Source: Deltaproteobacteria bacterium (GTDB taxonomy: Bacteria; Desulfobacterota; Binatia; HRBIN30; JACQVA1). Taken from it: a DNA stretch of 46,580 nt. Made by a program: the position numbers and the translations under genes. Of this stretch, positions 31,972 to 41,777 are shown in pieces. The notes below the pieces were generated by a model, which did no database searches, was not told the origin of the DNA, and worked only from the letters and a program-made list of their open reading frames with translations. Location of the stretch: the NCBI GenBank assembly GCA_016210005.1, contig JACQVA010000013.1:1-46580 (forward strand), written 5' to 3'. The number at the start of each line of letters is the position of its first letter. Within the stretch, counting starts at the first letter, position 1.

Positions 31972-33636
31972 TCAGGCCTCGCTGCCGCCGGGGCGGCGCC
32001 GGCGGTACAACGAGCCGAGAAACTCGGCATCGGGAGCGAACTGCTCGGCGCGGGTGACCACCGTATCACGCAGCCAGTTACTATCGTCACGATCGCAATA
32101 GTCGATGGTGAAGTGCAGGCCGCGGCTCTCCTTGCGCATGATCGCGGCAACCACGATCAGTTCCGCCACCAGCGTCAGGTTGCGCAGTTCGATGAGGTCG
32201 GCGGTGACTTTGAAGTCCCAGTAGTACTGCCGGATCTCTTCCTGTAACAGCAGGATGCGCTTGAGGGCGCGCGCCAGACGCCGATTGGAGCGGGCAATGC
32301 CGACGTAGTTCCACATCAAACGGCGGACCTCGTCCCAGTTCTGCGTCACCACGACTTCTTCATCGCTGTCACTGGCCTGGCCCGGATTCCACGGCGGGCA
32401 GCGCGGCGGCTGGGCGCGATCCCGCGCCAGTAAGGCGGCGGCGTGGTGCGCCGCGCGGTGGCCGAAGACCACCGCTTCGAGCAAGGAATTCGAGGCCAGG
32501 CGATTGGCGCCGTGTAGGCCGGTCATGGCCACCTCGCCGGCGGCGTAAAGGCGGCGCACGGTGGTAGCGCCGTCGATGTCGGTCATGACACCGCCGCAGC
32601 AGTAGTGCGCTGCCGGCACCACGGGAATGGGGTCGCGGGTGATGTCGAGGCCGTACTCCAGGCAGCGCGCGTGGATGGTTGGGAAGCGCGAGCGCACGAA
32701 GGCCGCCCCTTTGTGCGTGATGTCGAGGTAGACGTGCTCGAAGCCGTGGATCTTCATCTCGCTGTCGATCGCACGAGCGACCACGTCACGCGGCGCCAGT
32801 TCGGCTTGCGGGTGGTAGCAGCTCATGAATTCGCTGCCGTCCGGGCGGCGCAGCACCGCCCCCTCCCCGCGCAGGGCCTCGCTGATCAGGAACGACTTGG
32901 CCGCCGGATGAAACAAGCAGGTGGGATGAAACTGCATGAACTCCATGTTGCCGATCGGCACCCCGGCGCGGTAGGCCATGGCGATGCCGTCGCCCGTGGC
33001 GATGTCGGGATTGCTGGTGTACAGGTACACCTTGCCGGCGCCACCGCTAGCCAGCACGGTGGCGCGCGCGCGGATGGTCTCAACCGTGTTGTCGGTCCGA
33101 TTCAGGGCGTAGACCCCCCAGCACGATGGCGCTCCGATGGAGGGATCGAACTTGGCGTCAATCAGCAGATCGATGGCGACGTAATCTTCGAGGACAGTGA
33201 TGGCCGGCGTGTCGCGTACCGCCGCCACCAGCGCGCGCATGATCTCCGCCCCGGTGGCGTCCGAGGCGTGCAGAATGCGGCGGCGGGAATGGCCGCCTTC
33301 ACGACCGAGGTCGTACTCGTCCTCGGTTCCCGGACGCAGCGAGAAGTTGATGCCCAAGGCGATCAGGTCGCGAATGCGCTCGGGTCCCTCGCGGACCACC
33401 ATTTCCACCGTGTCGCGGTGACACAGCCCGGCCCCGGCCACCAGCGTGTCCTCGGTGTGCGAGGCAAAGGAGTCCTCCGGGCTCCATACCGAAGCGACTC
33501 CGCCCTGGGCATACGCGGTGTTACTTTCCGGCAGTGGCCGTTTGGCCAGCACCACCACCGAGCCATGCGGTGCTGCCTGCAGCGCGAAGGTGAGCCCGGC
33601 CAGGCCACCGCCAACTACGAGGAAGTCTGTTTCCAT
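31972..33636 (-). CDS. nadB: L-aspartate oxidase
   Basis: The 554-residue flavoprotein begins METDFLVVGGGLAGLTFALQ, an N-terminal FAD-binding fold. It has the family blocks SNTAYAQGGVASVWSPEDSF, then DLGREGGHSRRRILHASDAT, then GEVAMTGLHGANRLASNSLL. It oxidises L-aspartate to iminoaspartate in NAD biosynthesis, usually with NadA, which is not in the window. ATG 33636 sits exactly at the FAD motif; upstream codons are untypical. Confidence 0.93.
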   Translation of the reverse strand: METDFLVVGGGLAGLTFALQAAPHGSVVVLAKRPLPESNTAYAQGGVASVWSPEDSFASHTEDTLVAGAGLCHRDTVEMVVREGPERIRDLIALGINFSLRPGTEDEYDLGREGGHSRRRILHASDATGAEIMRALVAAVRDTPAITVLEDYVAIDLLIDAKFDPSIGAPSCWGVYALNRTDNTVETIRARATVLASGGAGKVYLYTSNPDIATGDGIAMAYRAGVPIGNMEFMQFHPTCLFHPAAKSFLISEALRGEGAVLRRPDGSEFMSCYHPQAELAPRDVVARAIDSEMKIHGFEHVYLDITHKGAAFVRSRFPTIHARCLEYGLDITRDPIPVVPAAHYCCGGVMTDIDGATTVRRLYAAGEVAMTGLHGANRLASNSLLEAVVFGHRAAHHAAALLARDRAQPPRCPPWNPGQASDSDEEVVVTQNWDEVRRLMWNYVGIARSNRRLARALKRILLLQEEIRQYYWDFKVTADLIELRNLTLVAELIVVAAIMRKESRGLHFTIDYCDRDDSNWLRDTVVTRAEQFAPDAEFLGSLYRRRRPGGSEA

Positions 33637-33733
33637 GGCGGTCGGTTCGCCGCTTATCACACGCCGTGCGCCAGGCAAGCGCAGGTAAAAAAGCGATTGA
33701 CCAACAAGCCAAAACCTCGTAGCCTCCGGTGCC

Positions 33734-34321
33734 ATGCGGAGAGGAATCCTCATCGCCCTGCTTGTCTGCGCTTGCGCCGGTGTGGCCCGTGGTGAGATCT
33801 ACATGTACCGCGACCGCGCCGGCGTGCTGCATTTCAGCAACGCCCCCTCGGAGCCCGCCTACCGGCCTTACGTGCCGGATTTCGGCGGCTGGGTGCGGCG
33901 GATGGGACCGATCGTGGACCGCGCCCGTTATCAGCGTTACGACCAGGTCATCCTCGACGTGGCCCAGCGCCATGGCGTCGATTCCGCGCTGGTCAAGGCG
34001 GTGATCCGGGCCGAGTCGGATTTCGTGCCGCACGCCGTGTCGCCCAAGGGCGCTCAGGGGCTGATGCAGTTGATGCCGGGGACGGCGCGGCGCCACAACG
34101 TGTGGCGGGTGTGGGAACCGAAACAAAACGTCGAGGGCGGAGTCCGCCACTTGCGTTGGCTGCTCGATCGCTATGCCGGCAACGTGCGCCTAGCGGTGGC
34201 GGCTTACAATGCCGGCGAGAAGGCGGTGGACTCGTACGGCGGCGTGCCCCCGTACCCCGAAACGGTTCAGTATCTCGAGCGCGTCATGCGCTTTCGCGAC
34301 CACTACCTGCACAAGCCCTAG
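33734..34321 (+). CDS. Lytic transglycosylase (SLT domain)
   Basis: The 195-residue exported protein has a signal peptide (ALLVCACAGVARG) and a DUF4124-like stretch (GEIYMYRDRAGVLHFSNAPS). The SLT domain reads DSALVKAVIRAESDFVPHAV, then SPKGAQGLMQLMPGTARRHN, then VAAYNAGEKAVDSYGGVPPY. Glu in IRAESDF is the catalytic residue. It cleaves peptidoglycan glycan strands to 1,6-anhydro products in the periplasm. It is divergent from nadB with 97 bp between them. Confidence 0.92.
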   Translation: MRRGILIALLVCACAGVARGEIYMYRDRAGVLHFSNAPSEPAYRPYVPDFGGWVRRMGPIVDRARYQRYDQVILDVAQRHGVDSALVKAVIRAESDFVPHAVSPKGAQGLMQLMPGTARRHNVWRVWEPKQNVEGGVRHLRWLLDRYAGNVRLAVAAYNAGEKAVDSYGGVPPYPETVQYLERVMRFRDHYLHKP

Positions 34322-34391
34322 CAGCGCCAAGGCGGCGATTGCTTTTGCCCGCCGGCTTTTCGCGGCGCGGCTTTCGTGGTAGCCGACCGCT

Positions 34392-34958
34392 GTGAGCCGC
34401 CTTCCCAATCTGCTGACGCTGTTTCGCATCGCCCTCATTCCGCTGCTGGTTTGGCTGCTCACCAGCCCGGGCAAGGGCGCGGCCCTGCTGGCCGCCTTGG
34501 TCTTCTTCATTGCCTGCTGGAGCGACTTCTTCGACGGCTACCTGGCGCGGCGCCAGGGTCTGATCACCACCCTGGGCAAGTTCCTCGATCCGTTGGCTGA
34601 CAAGCTGATCGTCATGGCCGCGCTGGTGATGGTTGCCAGCCTCGAGCGCGAGCCCAGCCTGCCGGGGTGGATCGTGGTGGTGGTGGTCGGGCGCGAGCTG
34701 GCGGTAACCGGGCTGCGCGCCATTGCCGCCGACCACGGCATCGTGTTGGGAGCGGAGGAACTGGGCAAGTATAAGATGATCTTCCAGATGTTCGCGATCC
34801 AGGGCCTGCTGCTGCATTACCGCTTTCTCGGCATCGATTTCCACGCGGCCGGTATGTACTTCTTGTGGATATCGCTGGTGATCAGCCTGTGGTCGGCCAT
34901 CCACTATCACGTCGAGGTGACGCGGGCGGTCATGAGCGCCACCGGCCGCACAAACTGA
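34392..34958 (+). CDS. pgsA: CDP-diacylglycerol-glycerol-3-phosphate 3-phosphatidyltransferase
   Basis: The 188-residue membrane protein starts at GTG (LPNLLTLFRIALIPLLVWLL). It carries the CDP-alcohol phosphotransferase motif D-x2-D-G-x2-A-R-x8-G-x3-D-x3-D, seen as SDFFDGYLARRQ and GKFLDPLADK. Family blocks GRELAVTGLRAIAADHGIVL and GKYKMIFQM follow. It makes phosphatidylglycerophosphate for phosphatidylglycerol and cardiolipin. It lies 70 bp after the transglycosylase gene. Confidence 0.92.
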   Translation: MSRLPNLLTLFRIALIPLLVWLLTSPGKGAALLAALVFFIACWSDFFDGYLARRQGLITTLGKFLDPLADKLIVMAALVMVASLEREPSLPGWIVVVVVGRELAVTGLRAIAADHGIVLGAEELGKYKMIFQMFAIQGLLLHYRFLGIDFHAAGMYFLWISLVISLWSAIHYHVEVTRAVMSATGRTN

Positions 34959-35029
34959 GACCGGCACGTCTGAAGCAGCTTGCAAAACCTGTCCGCTGCC
35001 GTCATAGCTGGAAGCCGGAAGGAGTACCC

Positions 35030-35329
35030 GTGCAACAGAATTTGACTGTGGTGGATCGCGGCGTCGCGCTCGCCGGCACGCCTAGTTCGGAGTCGACGCC
35101 CTCGGTGTGGCGCCGGGCGTGGGAGGGCTGGAAGCGGCTCGCGCACGCCATCGGCGTGGTCCAAACCCGGATCATGATGGTGGTCTTCTACTTCATCTTC
35201 GTTTTCCCGCTCGGCCTCGTCCTGCGCCTGGTACGTGACCCGCTGCATTTGAAGCATCCCGCCGACACCAACTGGGTACCGCATCAGCAAGAGCCTGCGA
35301 CCATCGAGACCGCCCGGCGACAGTTTTGA
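35030..35329 (+). CDS. Small membrane-associated protein (SxtJ-like)
   Basis: The 99-residue protein starts at GTG 35030, seven bases after an AAGGAG ribosome site. One membrane segment is clear (MMVVFYFIFVFPLGLVLRLV), followed by DPLHLKHPADTNWVPHQQ. Short proteins with this layout, one hydrophobic helix and a WVP motif, often occur beside glycosyltransferase or exosortase clusters and resemble the SxtJ family; that match is from memory. It is probably cotranscribed with the glycosyltransferase 51 bp downstream. Confidence 0.55.
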   Translation: MQQNLTVVDRGVALAGTPSSESTPSVWRRAWEGWKRLAHAIGVVQTRIMMVVFYFIFVFPLGLVLRLVRDPLHLKHPADTNWVPHQQEPATIETARRQF

Positions 35330-35380
35330 GCGAGCGCCTGCGCTTGCCCAAGCGCCTGGCCTTCTGTTAGGCGCCCCTTC

Positions 35381-37075
35381 ATGCGGTGGTGGGAGTGTGT
35401 GTTCGTCTTGCTGGCGCTGGCCGTTGCGGCGTGCCTGCGTCTCCAGCATCTTGACGCCACCGCCTTCTCTGTGGACGAGATTAACGACCTAGTGGTCGCG
35501 GACCAACCTTTGGCGCGGTTGCCCGCGGCCGTGGCCCGGCAGACCGGGGCGACACCGCTGCATGCGCTGCTCACTCACTGGATCATACGCCGCCACGGCC
35601 GCAGCGAACAACCCGCGCGCGCGCTGGCCGCGGCATTTGGTGCACTGACGGTAGTGGCGATGTTCGTCGCTGGCCGTGTGCTGTTCGGCCAAGCGCCGTG
35701 GATTGCCATCGCCTTACTGGTGATCTCGGCGCCGCACATCAGCGCCGGCCGCGAAGTCCAAGCAGCGGCATTGTCTGGGCTGCTGAGCACCGTCCTGCTA
35801 GCGGCGGCGGCACATGGCCTGCAAGCACCCTCGCGGGGCGCGTGGGTCGTGCTGGTGATCAGCGGAGCGCTGGCCCTCTATGGCCATTACGGCGCTGCGC
35901 TGGTTTGGGCGGCAGTAATCATCGTCAGCTTCATCGCCTGGTGGGGCCGGGCGCTTTCGACCCGGGCACTGCTGTTCGTGGCAACGGCGGCCGCGGCGGC
36001 GCTGCTCTGGTTTACCCCGTGGTTATGGCTCGACTACCACGGCGGCCGCGGTGGCGCACTGTTTGTGACCCGGGTCACGCCGGCGACCTTCACCGCGTTG
36101 GCCCAGCGGCTGGCCGCCGGCACGCAACGTCTGCCGCCGTACTGGGGGCTGATACTGGCGGCCGCTGCGGGGCTCGGCGTGCTGCGTGGTGTAGTACAGC
36201 GGCGCCTGGCCTCCGCGCTGTTGAGCACCGGCATCGCCTTTGCCGTCGCCGGAACCCTGATCGCCACCAGTGCGCTACCCTATCCCTTTGATCCGCATCA
36301 GGTGCTCTTTGTGTTGCCGCTCTACTTGCTGCTGGCGGGCCGCGGCTTCGAGTGGGCCTTGACCCCGGCGCCCTCACGCGTGCAGCCCTGGCTCACCGCG
36401 GCGGCGGCCGCCGCCGTCGTGGCCGCGGGCGGGTGGGTGCTGCGCGCGCCCACCGGGCCGGCTGGTCCCGACTGGCGTGCGGTTGCTGCCGTTGTCGGTA
36501 ACAACGCGTGGGCTGAAGACACAGTGGCGGCACCCGAAGTGCGCGAGGCGCTGCTGTTCTACGCCCCGGCATTGCGGCGCCAGCTGTTGCCCGAGATGCC
36601 GGCGAGATTGCTCGCCAGTGCGCTGCCCAAAGGTCCACGCAGCTGGTTGGTGGTTCCTCTTTCCGTCCGCTTGGGAGCAGCCTGGCCGCAGCTGATGCCC
36701 TGGTCGAAGGACGCCAACGTGCTCGACCTCAGCGCCGGCAACGATCCGCTCATTCTCTACGCCGGTAGGACCGGTCGTGACCAGCTGTTGCGTGAAGTGG
36801 CGACCTTTGACTTACCCGTGGCCAGCCTCGCCCGGGGCAGCTGGCTGCGTGAACTGCTGCAACTCACGGGACCGCTGCGCCCGCTGCTCCGCTTTATAGA
36901 CCAGTTGGCGGCAGCCCCCGAGGGAGCCAAGCTGCGCAACCCGGAGTTGCTCGGTGTCGTCTCACTACTTGCGCGCAACGGCGAACGTGACCGGGCACGG
37001 GCACTGGCAGCGCGACTGGCGCAGGAGGAACCCGACTGGCTGGAAGCGCAGCAGGCGCTGGCGGCGTTGCAGTAA
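35381..37075 (+). CDS. ArnT-like membrane glycosyltransferase (GT39/GT83-type)
   Basis: The 564-residue polytopic protein begins with a membrane helix, then DATAFSVDEINDLVVADQPL. The Asp-Glu pair there resembles the DE/DD motif in the first periplasmic loop of lipid-dependent glycosyltransferases. Repeated hydrophobic segments include FVAGRVLFGQAPWIAIALLV and ALYGHYGAALVWAAVIIVSF. The C-terminal third is soluble and might form a periplasmic domain. Donor and acceptor are unknown. It is the last gene of the pgsA-to-glycosyltransferase run and converges with rfbD, 10 bp away. Confidence 0.72.
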   Translation: MRWWECVFVLLALAVAACLRLQHLDATAFSVDEINDLVVADQPLARLPAAVARQTGATPLHALLTHWIIRRHGRSEQPARALAAAFGALTVVAMFVAGRVLFGQAPWIAIALLVISAPHISAGREVQAAALSGLLSTVLLAAAAHGLQAPSRGAWVVLVISGALALYGHYGAALVWAAVIIVSFIAWWGRALSTRALLFVATAAAAALLWFTPWLWLDYHGGRGGALFVTRVTPATFTALAQRLAAGTQRLPPYWGLILAAAAGLGVLRGVVQRRLASALLSTGIAFAVAGTLIATSALPYPFDPHQVLFVLPLYLLLAGRGFEWALTPAPSRVQPWLTAAAAAAVVAAGGWVLRAPTGPAGPDWRAVAAVVGNNAWAEDTVAAPEVREALLFYAPALRRQLLPEMPARLLASALPKGPRSWLVVPLSVRLGAAWPQLMPWSKDANVLDLSAGNDPLILYAGRTGRDQLLREVATFDLPVASLARGSWLRELLQLTGPLRPLLRFIDQLAAAPEGAKLRNPELLGVVSLLARNGERDRARALAARLAQEEPDWLEAQQALAALQ

Positions 37076-37085
37076 CCTGCGCTGC

Positions 37086-37940
37086 CTAGCACCGCCCCCG
37101 CAGGTAGCGGGCAAGGGCGTCATCCCAAGGCGGCAGATCATCGAGCCCCAGCCGCGCGAGCTGGTCGTGGCGCAGTACCGAGTACGCCGGCCGGCGCGCC
37201 GGCGCGCCGAACGCGGCCGAGGTGGTCGGCGACAGCTCGGCGGCAACCCCGGCGAGCTGGAAGATCTTGCGCGCAAACTCGAACCACGAACAGGAGCCGG
37301 CGTTGGTGATGTGGTACAGGCCATATTCCCGCGTCTCGAGCAGCTGCGCCACCTTGGCCGCCAGATCGACCGTGGCCGTAGGCGTGAGGATCTGATCCGC
37401 CACCACTCGGATCGGCTTGCGCTCGGCCGCCAGTCGCAGCATGGTCTCGACGAAGTTGCCGCCTTTGCCGCTGCTGCCGGCATGACCGTAGAGTCCGCAG
37501 GTGCGGATGACAATGTGGCGCGGGCAGGTCTGTCGGACTAGGTACTCGCCGGCCAGTTTCGATGTGCCATAGACACTAAGCGGTCCGGGCAGGTCGCCCT
37601 CGCCCCGTGCCGCCGCCACGTCGCCGGCAAAAACGTAGTCGGTACTGAAGTGCATCAGCTGCGCCTGGTGGTCACGGCACCAGCGGGCGAGGTTGAGCAC
37701 GGCGAAGACGTTGACGGCGAAAGCGGCCTCGACCTCGCGCTCGCAGTCGTCAACCCGATGGAAGGCGGCCGTGTTGATCACCACCTCCGGACGCTCGGCA
37801 TCAAGCCGGCGGCAAACGGCGTCGTGGTCGCGCAGCTCCAGCTCGCTGTGGCGCAGCGGCGCCACCGTGTGGCGCGCGGCCAGCAGTGGCACCAAGTCAG
37901 CCGCCAGCTGTCCGTTGCCACCCGTGACGACAATGCGCAT
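37086..37940 (-). CDS. rfbD: dTDP-4-dehydrorhamnose reductase
   Basis: The 284-residue short-chain dehydrogenase has the NAD(P) motif MRIVVTGGNGQLAADLVPLL and the family blocks NTAAFHRVDDCEREVEAAFA and LMHFSTDYVFAGD. The catalytic Tyr and Lys are in YGTSKLAGEYLV, consistent with RfbD/RmlD. It makes dTDP-L-rhamnose for surface polysaccharide. ATG 37940 is favoured; a GTG at 37946 would also fit and would directly abut the preceding gene's stop. Confidence 0.87.
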   Translation of the reverse strand: MRIVVTGGNGQLAADLVPLLAARHTVAPLRHSELELRDHDAVCRRLDAERPEVVINTAAFHRVDDCEREVEAAFAVNVFAVLNLARWCRDHQAQLMHFSTDYVFAGDVAAARGEGDLPGPLSVYGTSKLAGEYLVRQTCPRHIVIRTCGLYGHAGSSGKGGNFVETMLRLAAERKPIRVVADQILTPTATVDLAAKVAQLLETREYGLYHITNAGSCSWFEFARKIFQLAGVAAELSPTTSAAFGAPARRPAYSVLRHDQLARLGLDDLPPWDDALARYLRGRC

Positions 37941-37946
37941 GTCCAC

Positions 37947-38606
37947 TCACTCGAGCAGCCGCTCCAACTCAGCGAGCTGCTGCTCGACTCCGAGCCGGGT
38001 GAGCTCGGCAGCGGTGAACCAACGCGGCCCGGCGCGCCAGAACATCCACCAGTTGAACAGGTTCGCGCTCAGCGACTGTTGCGTCTGGTCGAAGCTGCCC
38101 TGCCACACGGTTTGACCGCTGGCCACCGCCAGCAATGCCAGTCGAAACGATACCGAAGCCGGCCGCCGGGCCCCGTACTCGCTGCCTTCGCGCTCGCGCA
38201 AGCGCGAGACCGAGCCATAGAGCACGCCGTCGGCGCCCACCGCTTTGCCCAGCTGCGCCGCGCGGGCTTCGAGCGAGCCGTCGGCCGGCAAATCGCGCAG
38301 CGCCTGCTCCACCACCAGGTCGGGCACGAAGCGCCAGCGCGGGCCTTCCGCCATCACCCCGTATATCTGCGCGCTGACCACCAGGCCCGCGTTCGCCGGC
38401 AAAGCGGTCACCGGCACCTCGACATCGACGGCCTTGGGTTGCGCCGCAACCACGACCGCTTCGACCGGAAGCACGGCGAGCAGCTTGATCGGCGGCAGCT
38501 CCGCCTGCGGGTGCCGTTTCAGCACCGAGCCGCAGGCACAGGCCACGAGTAGGCATGCGATCAGAGCCCAATTACGGGCTTGCGGAGTGCGTGCCGTGGA
38601 CTTCAT
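37947..38606 (-). CDS. Conserved lipoprotein, CsgG/GNA1162-like
   Basis: The 219-residue protein has a lipobox (LLVACAC). The folded part has ILAVLP-like start (KLLAVLPVEAVVVAAQPKAV), then FVPDLVVEQALRDLPADGSL and VGADGVLYGSVSRL. This matches the general plan of outer-membrane lipoproteins of the DUF799/GNA1162 and CsgG-like type; no closer family is recognised. The start overlaps the aspS stop by 4 bp, so it is coupled to hisS-aspS, and it abuts rfbD. Confidence 0.6.
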   Translation of the reverse strand: MKSTARTPQARNWALIACLLVACACGSVLKRHPQAELPPIKLLAVLPVEAVVVAAQPKAVDVEVPVTALPANAGLVVSAQIYGVMAEGPRWRFVPDLVVEQALRDLPADGSLEARAAQLGKAVGADGVLYGSVSRLREREGSEYGARRPASVSFRLALLAVASGQTVWQGSFDQTQQSLSANLFNWWMFWRAGPRWFTAAELTRLGVEQQLAELERLLE

Positions 38607-40393
38607 GCCAGCCGTAATCCGAGTTCGCGCAGCTGGCGCGGGTCGACCGCACTAGGTGCTTCGGTCATCAGGCACGCGGCCCGCTGCGTTTTCGGAAACG
38701 CGATCACGTCGCGGATCGAGTTGGCGCCGGACAGCAACATGCACAAACGATCCAGGCCGATCGCCAAGCCGCCGTGGGGCGGCGCGCCGAAAGCCAAGGC
38801 GTCGAGCAGGAAGCCGAACTTGTCGCGCGCCTCCGTCTCACTGATGCCCAGCAGCGCAAACACCCGCGCTTGCACCTCCGGGCGGTGGATACGAATGCTG
38901 CCACCGCCGAGTTCCGTACCATTGAGCACGACGTCATAGGCCTGAGCGCGCACCGCCGCGGGAGCGCTCTCCAGCCTTGCGAGGTCCTCGGCGTTCGGAG
39001 CGCTGAAAGGATGATGGACCGCCACCATGCGCTTCTCTGCCGCGTCGTATTCGAGCAGCGGGAAGTCGGTCACCCAGGTGAAGGCGAAGGCGTTCTCCGG
39101 CACCAGCGAAAGCACGTCGGCCAGGTGCAGTCGCAAGTTCGCCAGCGATTCGTTGACCACTTTGGCGTCGTCGGCCACGAACAAGATGACGTCGCCGGCC
39201 GCGGCGGCGCAGGCGGCCTCGATGGCGGCGCGCTGCTCGGCGCTGAAAAACTTGGCGATCGGCGACTGCCAACCGTCGGGGTTCAGCTTCACCCAGGCAA
39301 CTCCCTTGGCGCCGTACGGCGCCGCCACCTCGGGCAACGAGTCGAGATCCTTGCGCGAGAGCCGGCTGCCGTCGGCTACCCGCAACGCCTTAACGATACC
39401 CCCGCGTTCGACCGCCTCGCGAAAGACCTTGAACTCCACCGCGCGCACCAGCTGCGAGATCTCGGTCAGCTCCAGCCCAAAGCGCAGGTCCGGCCGATCG
39501 GTACCGAAGCGTCCAATGGCGTCGGCGTAGGTCAAGCGCGGCATCGGGTTCGGCAGCGCGATCTCGCGCAAAGCAAACACCTCGCGCAGCATCCCTTCCA
39601 CCAGCGCCATCACCTGATCGCGGTCGACGAAGGACATCTCCAGATCGATCTGCGTGAACTCCGGCTGGCGATCCGCGCGCAGGTCCTCGTCGCGAAAGCA
39701 GCGCACAACCTGAAAGTAGCGATCGTAGCCACTGACCATCAGCAACTGCTTGTAGAGCTGCGGCGACTGCGGCAGGGCGTAGAACTCGCCCGGGCTGATG
39801 CGGCTCGGCACCAAGTAATCGCGCGCGCCTTCCGGCGTGCTGCGCCCGAGCACCGGCGTCTCGATCTCCAGGAAGCCGTGGCGATCGAGGTAGTCACGAA
39901 TCGTCTTGGTCAGGCGATGGCGCAGAATCAGATTATTCTGCATCGCCGGCCGCCGCAGGTCGAGGTAGCGGTACTTCAGGCGGGTCGCCTCAGCGACGGC
40001 GTCGCCACCGTCAATCGCGAAGGGTGTCGGCCGGCAGCGGTTGAGAATGCGCGCCTCGCTGACCATGAGCTCGACTTCGCCCGTGGGCAGGTTGGGGTTG
40101 ACCGTTTCGGCCGAGCGACGAACGACGGTGCCGCGGGCGGCGACTACGAACTCCCCGCGCAGCTCCTCGGCGACCACGTGTGCCGCCGCGCTGCGCTCGG
40201 GGTTGAACACCAGCTGCAAGATGCCCGAACGGTCCCGCAGGTCGACGAAAACCACGCCGCCGTGATCGCGCCGGGCATTGACCCAGCCCATGACGACGAT
40301 CGCGCGCGCCTCGTCGGCCGCGCTCACGCTGCCGGCGTAGCAGCTGCGTTGCCAACCATCCAGTCCCGCCATGCTCACTTCTAGTTCGCTCAT
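38603..40393 (-). CDS. aspS: Aspartyl-tRNA synthetase
   Basis: The 596-residue class II synthetase has an N-terminal OB-fold domain (VMGWVNARRDHGGVVFVDLR). Motif 2 includes RDEDLRADRQPEFTQIDLEM. A bacterial GAD insertion domain (VKALRVADGSRLSRKDLDSL) and motif 3 (GLAIGLDRLCMLLSGANSIR) follow. This is the bacterial-type enzyme; whether it also charges tRNA-Asn depends on the rest of the genome. It starts 7 bp after the hisS stop. ATG 40393 was chosen for the conserved start of the OB domain. Confidence 0.95.
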   Translation of the reverse strand: MSELEVSMAGLDGWQRSCYAGSVSAADEARAIVVMGWVNARRDHGGVVFVDLRDRSGILQLVFNPERSAAAHVVAEELRGEFVVAARGTVVRRSAETVNPNLPTGEVELMVSEARILNRCRPTPFAIDGGDAVAEATRLKYRYLDLRRPAMQNNLILRHRLTKTIRDYLDRHGFLEIETPVLGRSTPEGARDYLVPSRISPGEFYALPQSPQLYKQLLMVSGYDRYFQVVRCFRDEDLRADRQPEFTQIDLEMSFVDRDQVMALVEGMLREVFALREIALPNPMPRLTYADAIGRFGTDRPDLRFGLELTEISQLVRAVEFKVFREAVERGGIVKALRVADGSRLSRKDLDSLPEVAAPYGAKGVAWVKLNPDGWQSPIAKFFSAEQRAAIEAACAAAAGDVILFVADDAKVVNESLANLRLHLADVLSLVPENAFAFTWVTDFPLLEYDAAEKRMVAVHHPFSAPNAEDLARLESAPAAVRAQAYDVVLNGTELGGGSIRIHRPEVQARVFALLGISETEARDKFGFLLDALAFGAPPHGGLAIGLDRLCMLLSGANSIRDVIAFPKTQRAACLMTEAPSAVDPRQLRELGLRLA

Positions 40394-40400
40394 GTCTGAT

Positions 40401-41705
40401 CTACTCGCCGCCGGCTGACGCCGTGGTCGTCTGCGCCGCTTCACTCAAGCGGCTGAGGGTGGCGCGGATCTCACCAACCCCGAGTGCCAGCGGCAGCGCC
40501 GCCGGATAATCCTGTTTGGCGATCATGTCGCGCACGGTGGCCGCCTGACGCGTCAATTCATCCTCCCCGACAATGAGCACGAAACGCGCGCCGCTCCGGT
40601 CGGCCCGGCGCATCTGGCTCTTGAGGCTCTTGCCGCCGGCCTCGACCTCCAGCGCCATCCCCTGGCGGCGCAGGCGGTGCGCCAGATGAATCGCCTCGGC
40701 TTCGGCGGCGCTGCCGAGCGGGCAGATGAAGAGGTCCGGCACCGCTCGTACCGGCAACTCGGGCAACAACATCACCAAACGTTCCACGCCGAGGGCGAAG
40801 CCGACGCCGGGAACATCGGGGCCACCAAGTTCTCGCACCAAGCCATCGTAACGACCGCCGGCGCCGATGGCGTTTTGCGCCCCGAGCCCCGGCGCCAGCA
40901 CTTCGAAGGCGGTCCGATTGTAATAGTCGAGCCCCCGCACGATGCGCGCATTGACCGTCGCCGCGACTCCTTCGCGTTCGAGGATGGCGCGCACGGTGGC
41001 GAAGTGGGCGGCGCAGTCCTGGCAGAGATGCTCGATCATCGTCGGCGCAGCGGCCGTGGCCTCCCGGCATGTGGGCACTTTGCAATCGAGCAGCCGCAGC
41101 GGGTTGCGCTCCAACCGCCGCACGCAGTTCTCGCACAACCGCTCGCGCTGCCCTTGGCCGTAAGCGGTCAGCGCCGAACGGTAGCCCGGGCGGCATTGCC
41201 GGCAGCCGAGCGAGTTGATCGCCAGGGTCACTCCGGGTGCTTGCAACGCGCGCAGCAAGTCGTCCAGCAGCAGCAAGGCCTCGGCATCAGCCGCGGCGTC
41301 CTCGCGCCCGAGCAACTCGAGGCCGATTTGGCTGAACTGGCGCAAGCGCCCCTTCTGCGGGCGCTCGCGGCGGAACATCGGGCCGAGGTAATACCACTTA
41401 GAGACCGGTTCGTGCTGGGCCACCGCGTGCTCGACGTAGGCCCGCACCACCGCGGCCGTCCCTTCTGGTCGCAACGACAAAGAGGTACCATCGCGATCCA
41501 AGAACGTGTACATTTCCTTTTCAACAATATCGGTGGTGTCACCAATAGAGCGAGTAAAGAGGCTGGTGCGCTCAACAATCGGAATGCGAATCTCGGTTAC
41601 ATGGTACTGGCGGAAGACGATGCGCGCCTGTTGCTCGATCCATGTCCAGCGCGCGCTTTCGTCCGGTAGGACGTCGTGAAATCCTTTCACAGAGGGAAAT
41701 TTCAT
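40401..41705 (-). CDS. hisS: Histidyl-tRNA synthetase
   Basis: The 434-residue class II synthetase has a family start ([20 protein letters not shown]), motif 1 and 2 blocks ([40 protein letters not shown]), the histidine-binding motif [14 protein letters not shown], and motif 3 ([15 protein letters not shown]). A C-terminal anticodon-binding domain follows ([20 protein letters not shown]). It is the first gene of the hisS-aspS-lipoprotein run and is divergent from the large secreted protein gene. Confidence 0.95.
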   Translation of the reverse strand: MKFPSVKGFHDVLPDESARWTWIEQQARIVFRQYHVTEIRIPIVERTSLFTRSIGDTTDIVEKEMYTFLDRDGTSLSLRPEGTAAVVRAYVEHAVAQHEPVSKWYYLGPMFRRERPQKGRLRQFSQIGLELLGREDAAADAEALLLLDDLLRALQAPGVTLAINSLGCRQCRPGYRSALTAYGQGQRERLCENCVRRLERNPLRLLDCKVPTCREATAAAPTMIEHLCQDCAAHFATVRAILEREGVAATVNARIVRGLDYYNRTAFEVLAPGLGAQNAIGAGGRYDGLVRELGGPDVPGVGFALGVERLVMLLPELPVRAVPDLFICPLGSAAEAEAIHLAHRLRRQGMALEVEAGGKSLKSQMRRADRSGARFVLIVGEDELTRQAATVRDMIAKQDYPAALPLALGVGEIRATLSRLSEAAQTTTASAGGE

Positions 41706-41777
41706 GCGGCAAGCTTGTGCCGGAGGCGCGGCCTAGGTATCAAAGGCCCTCTAACGAGTCAACGCACTTTCACGCCC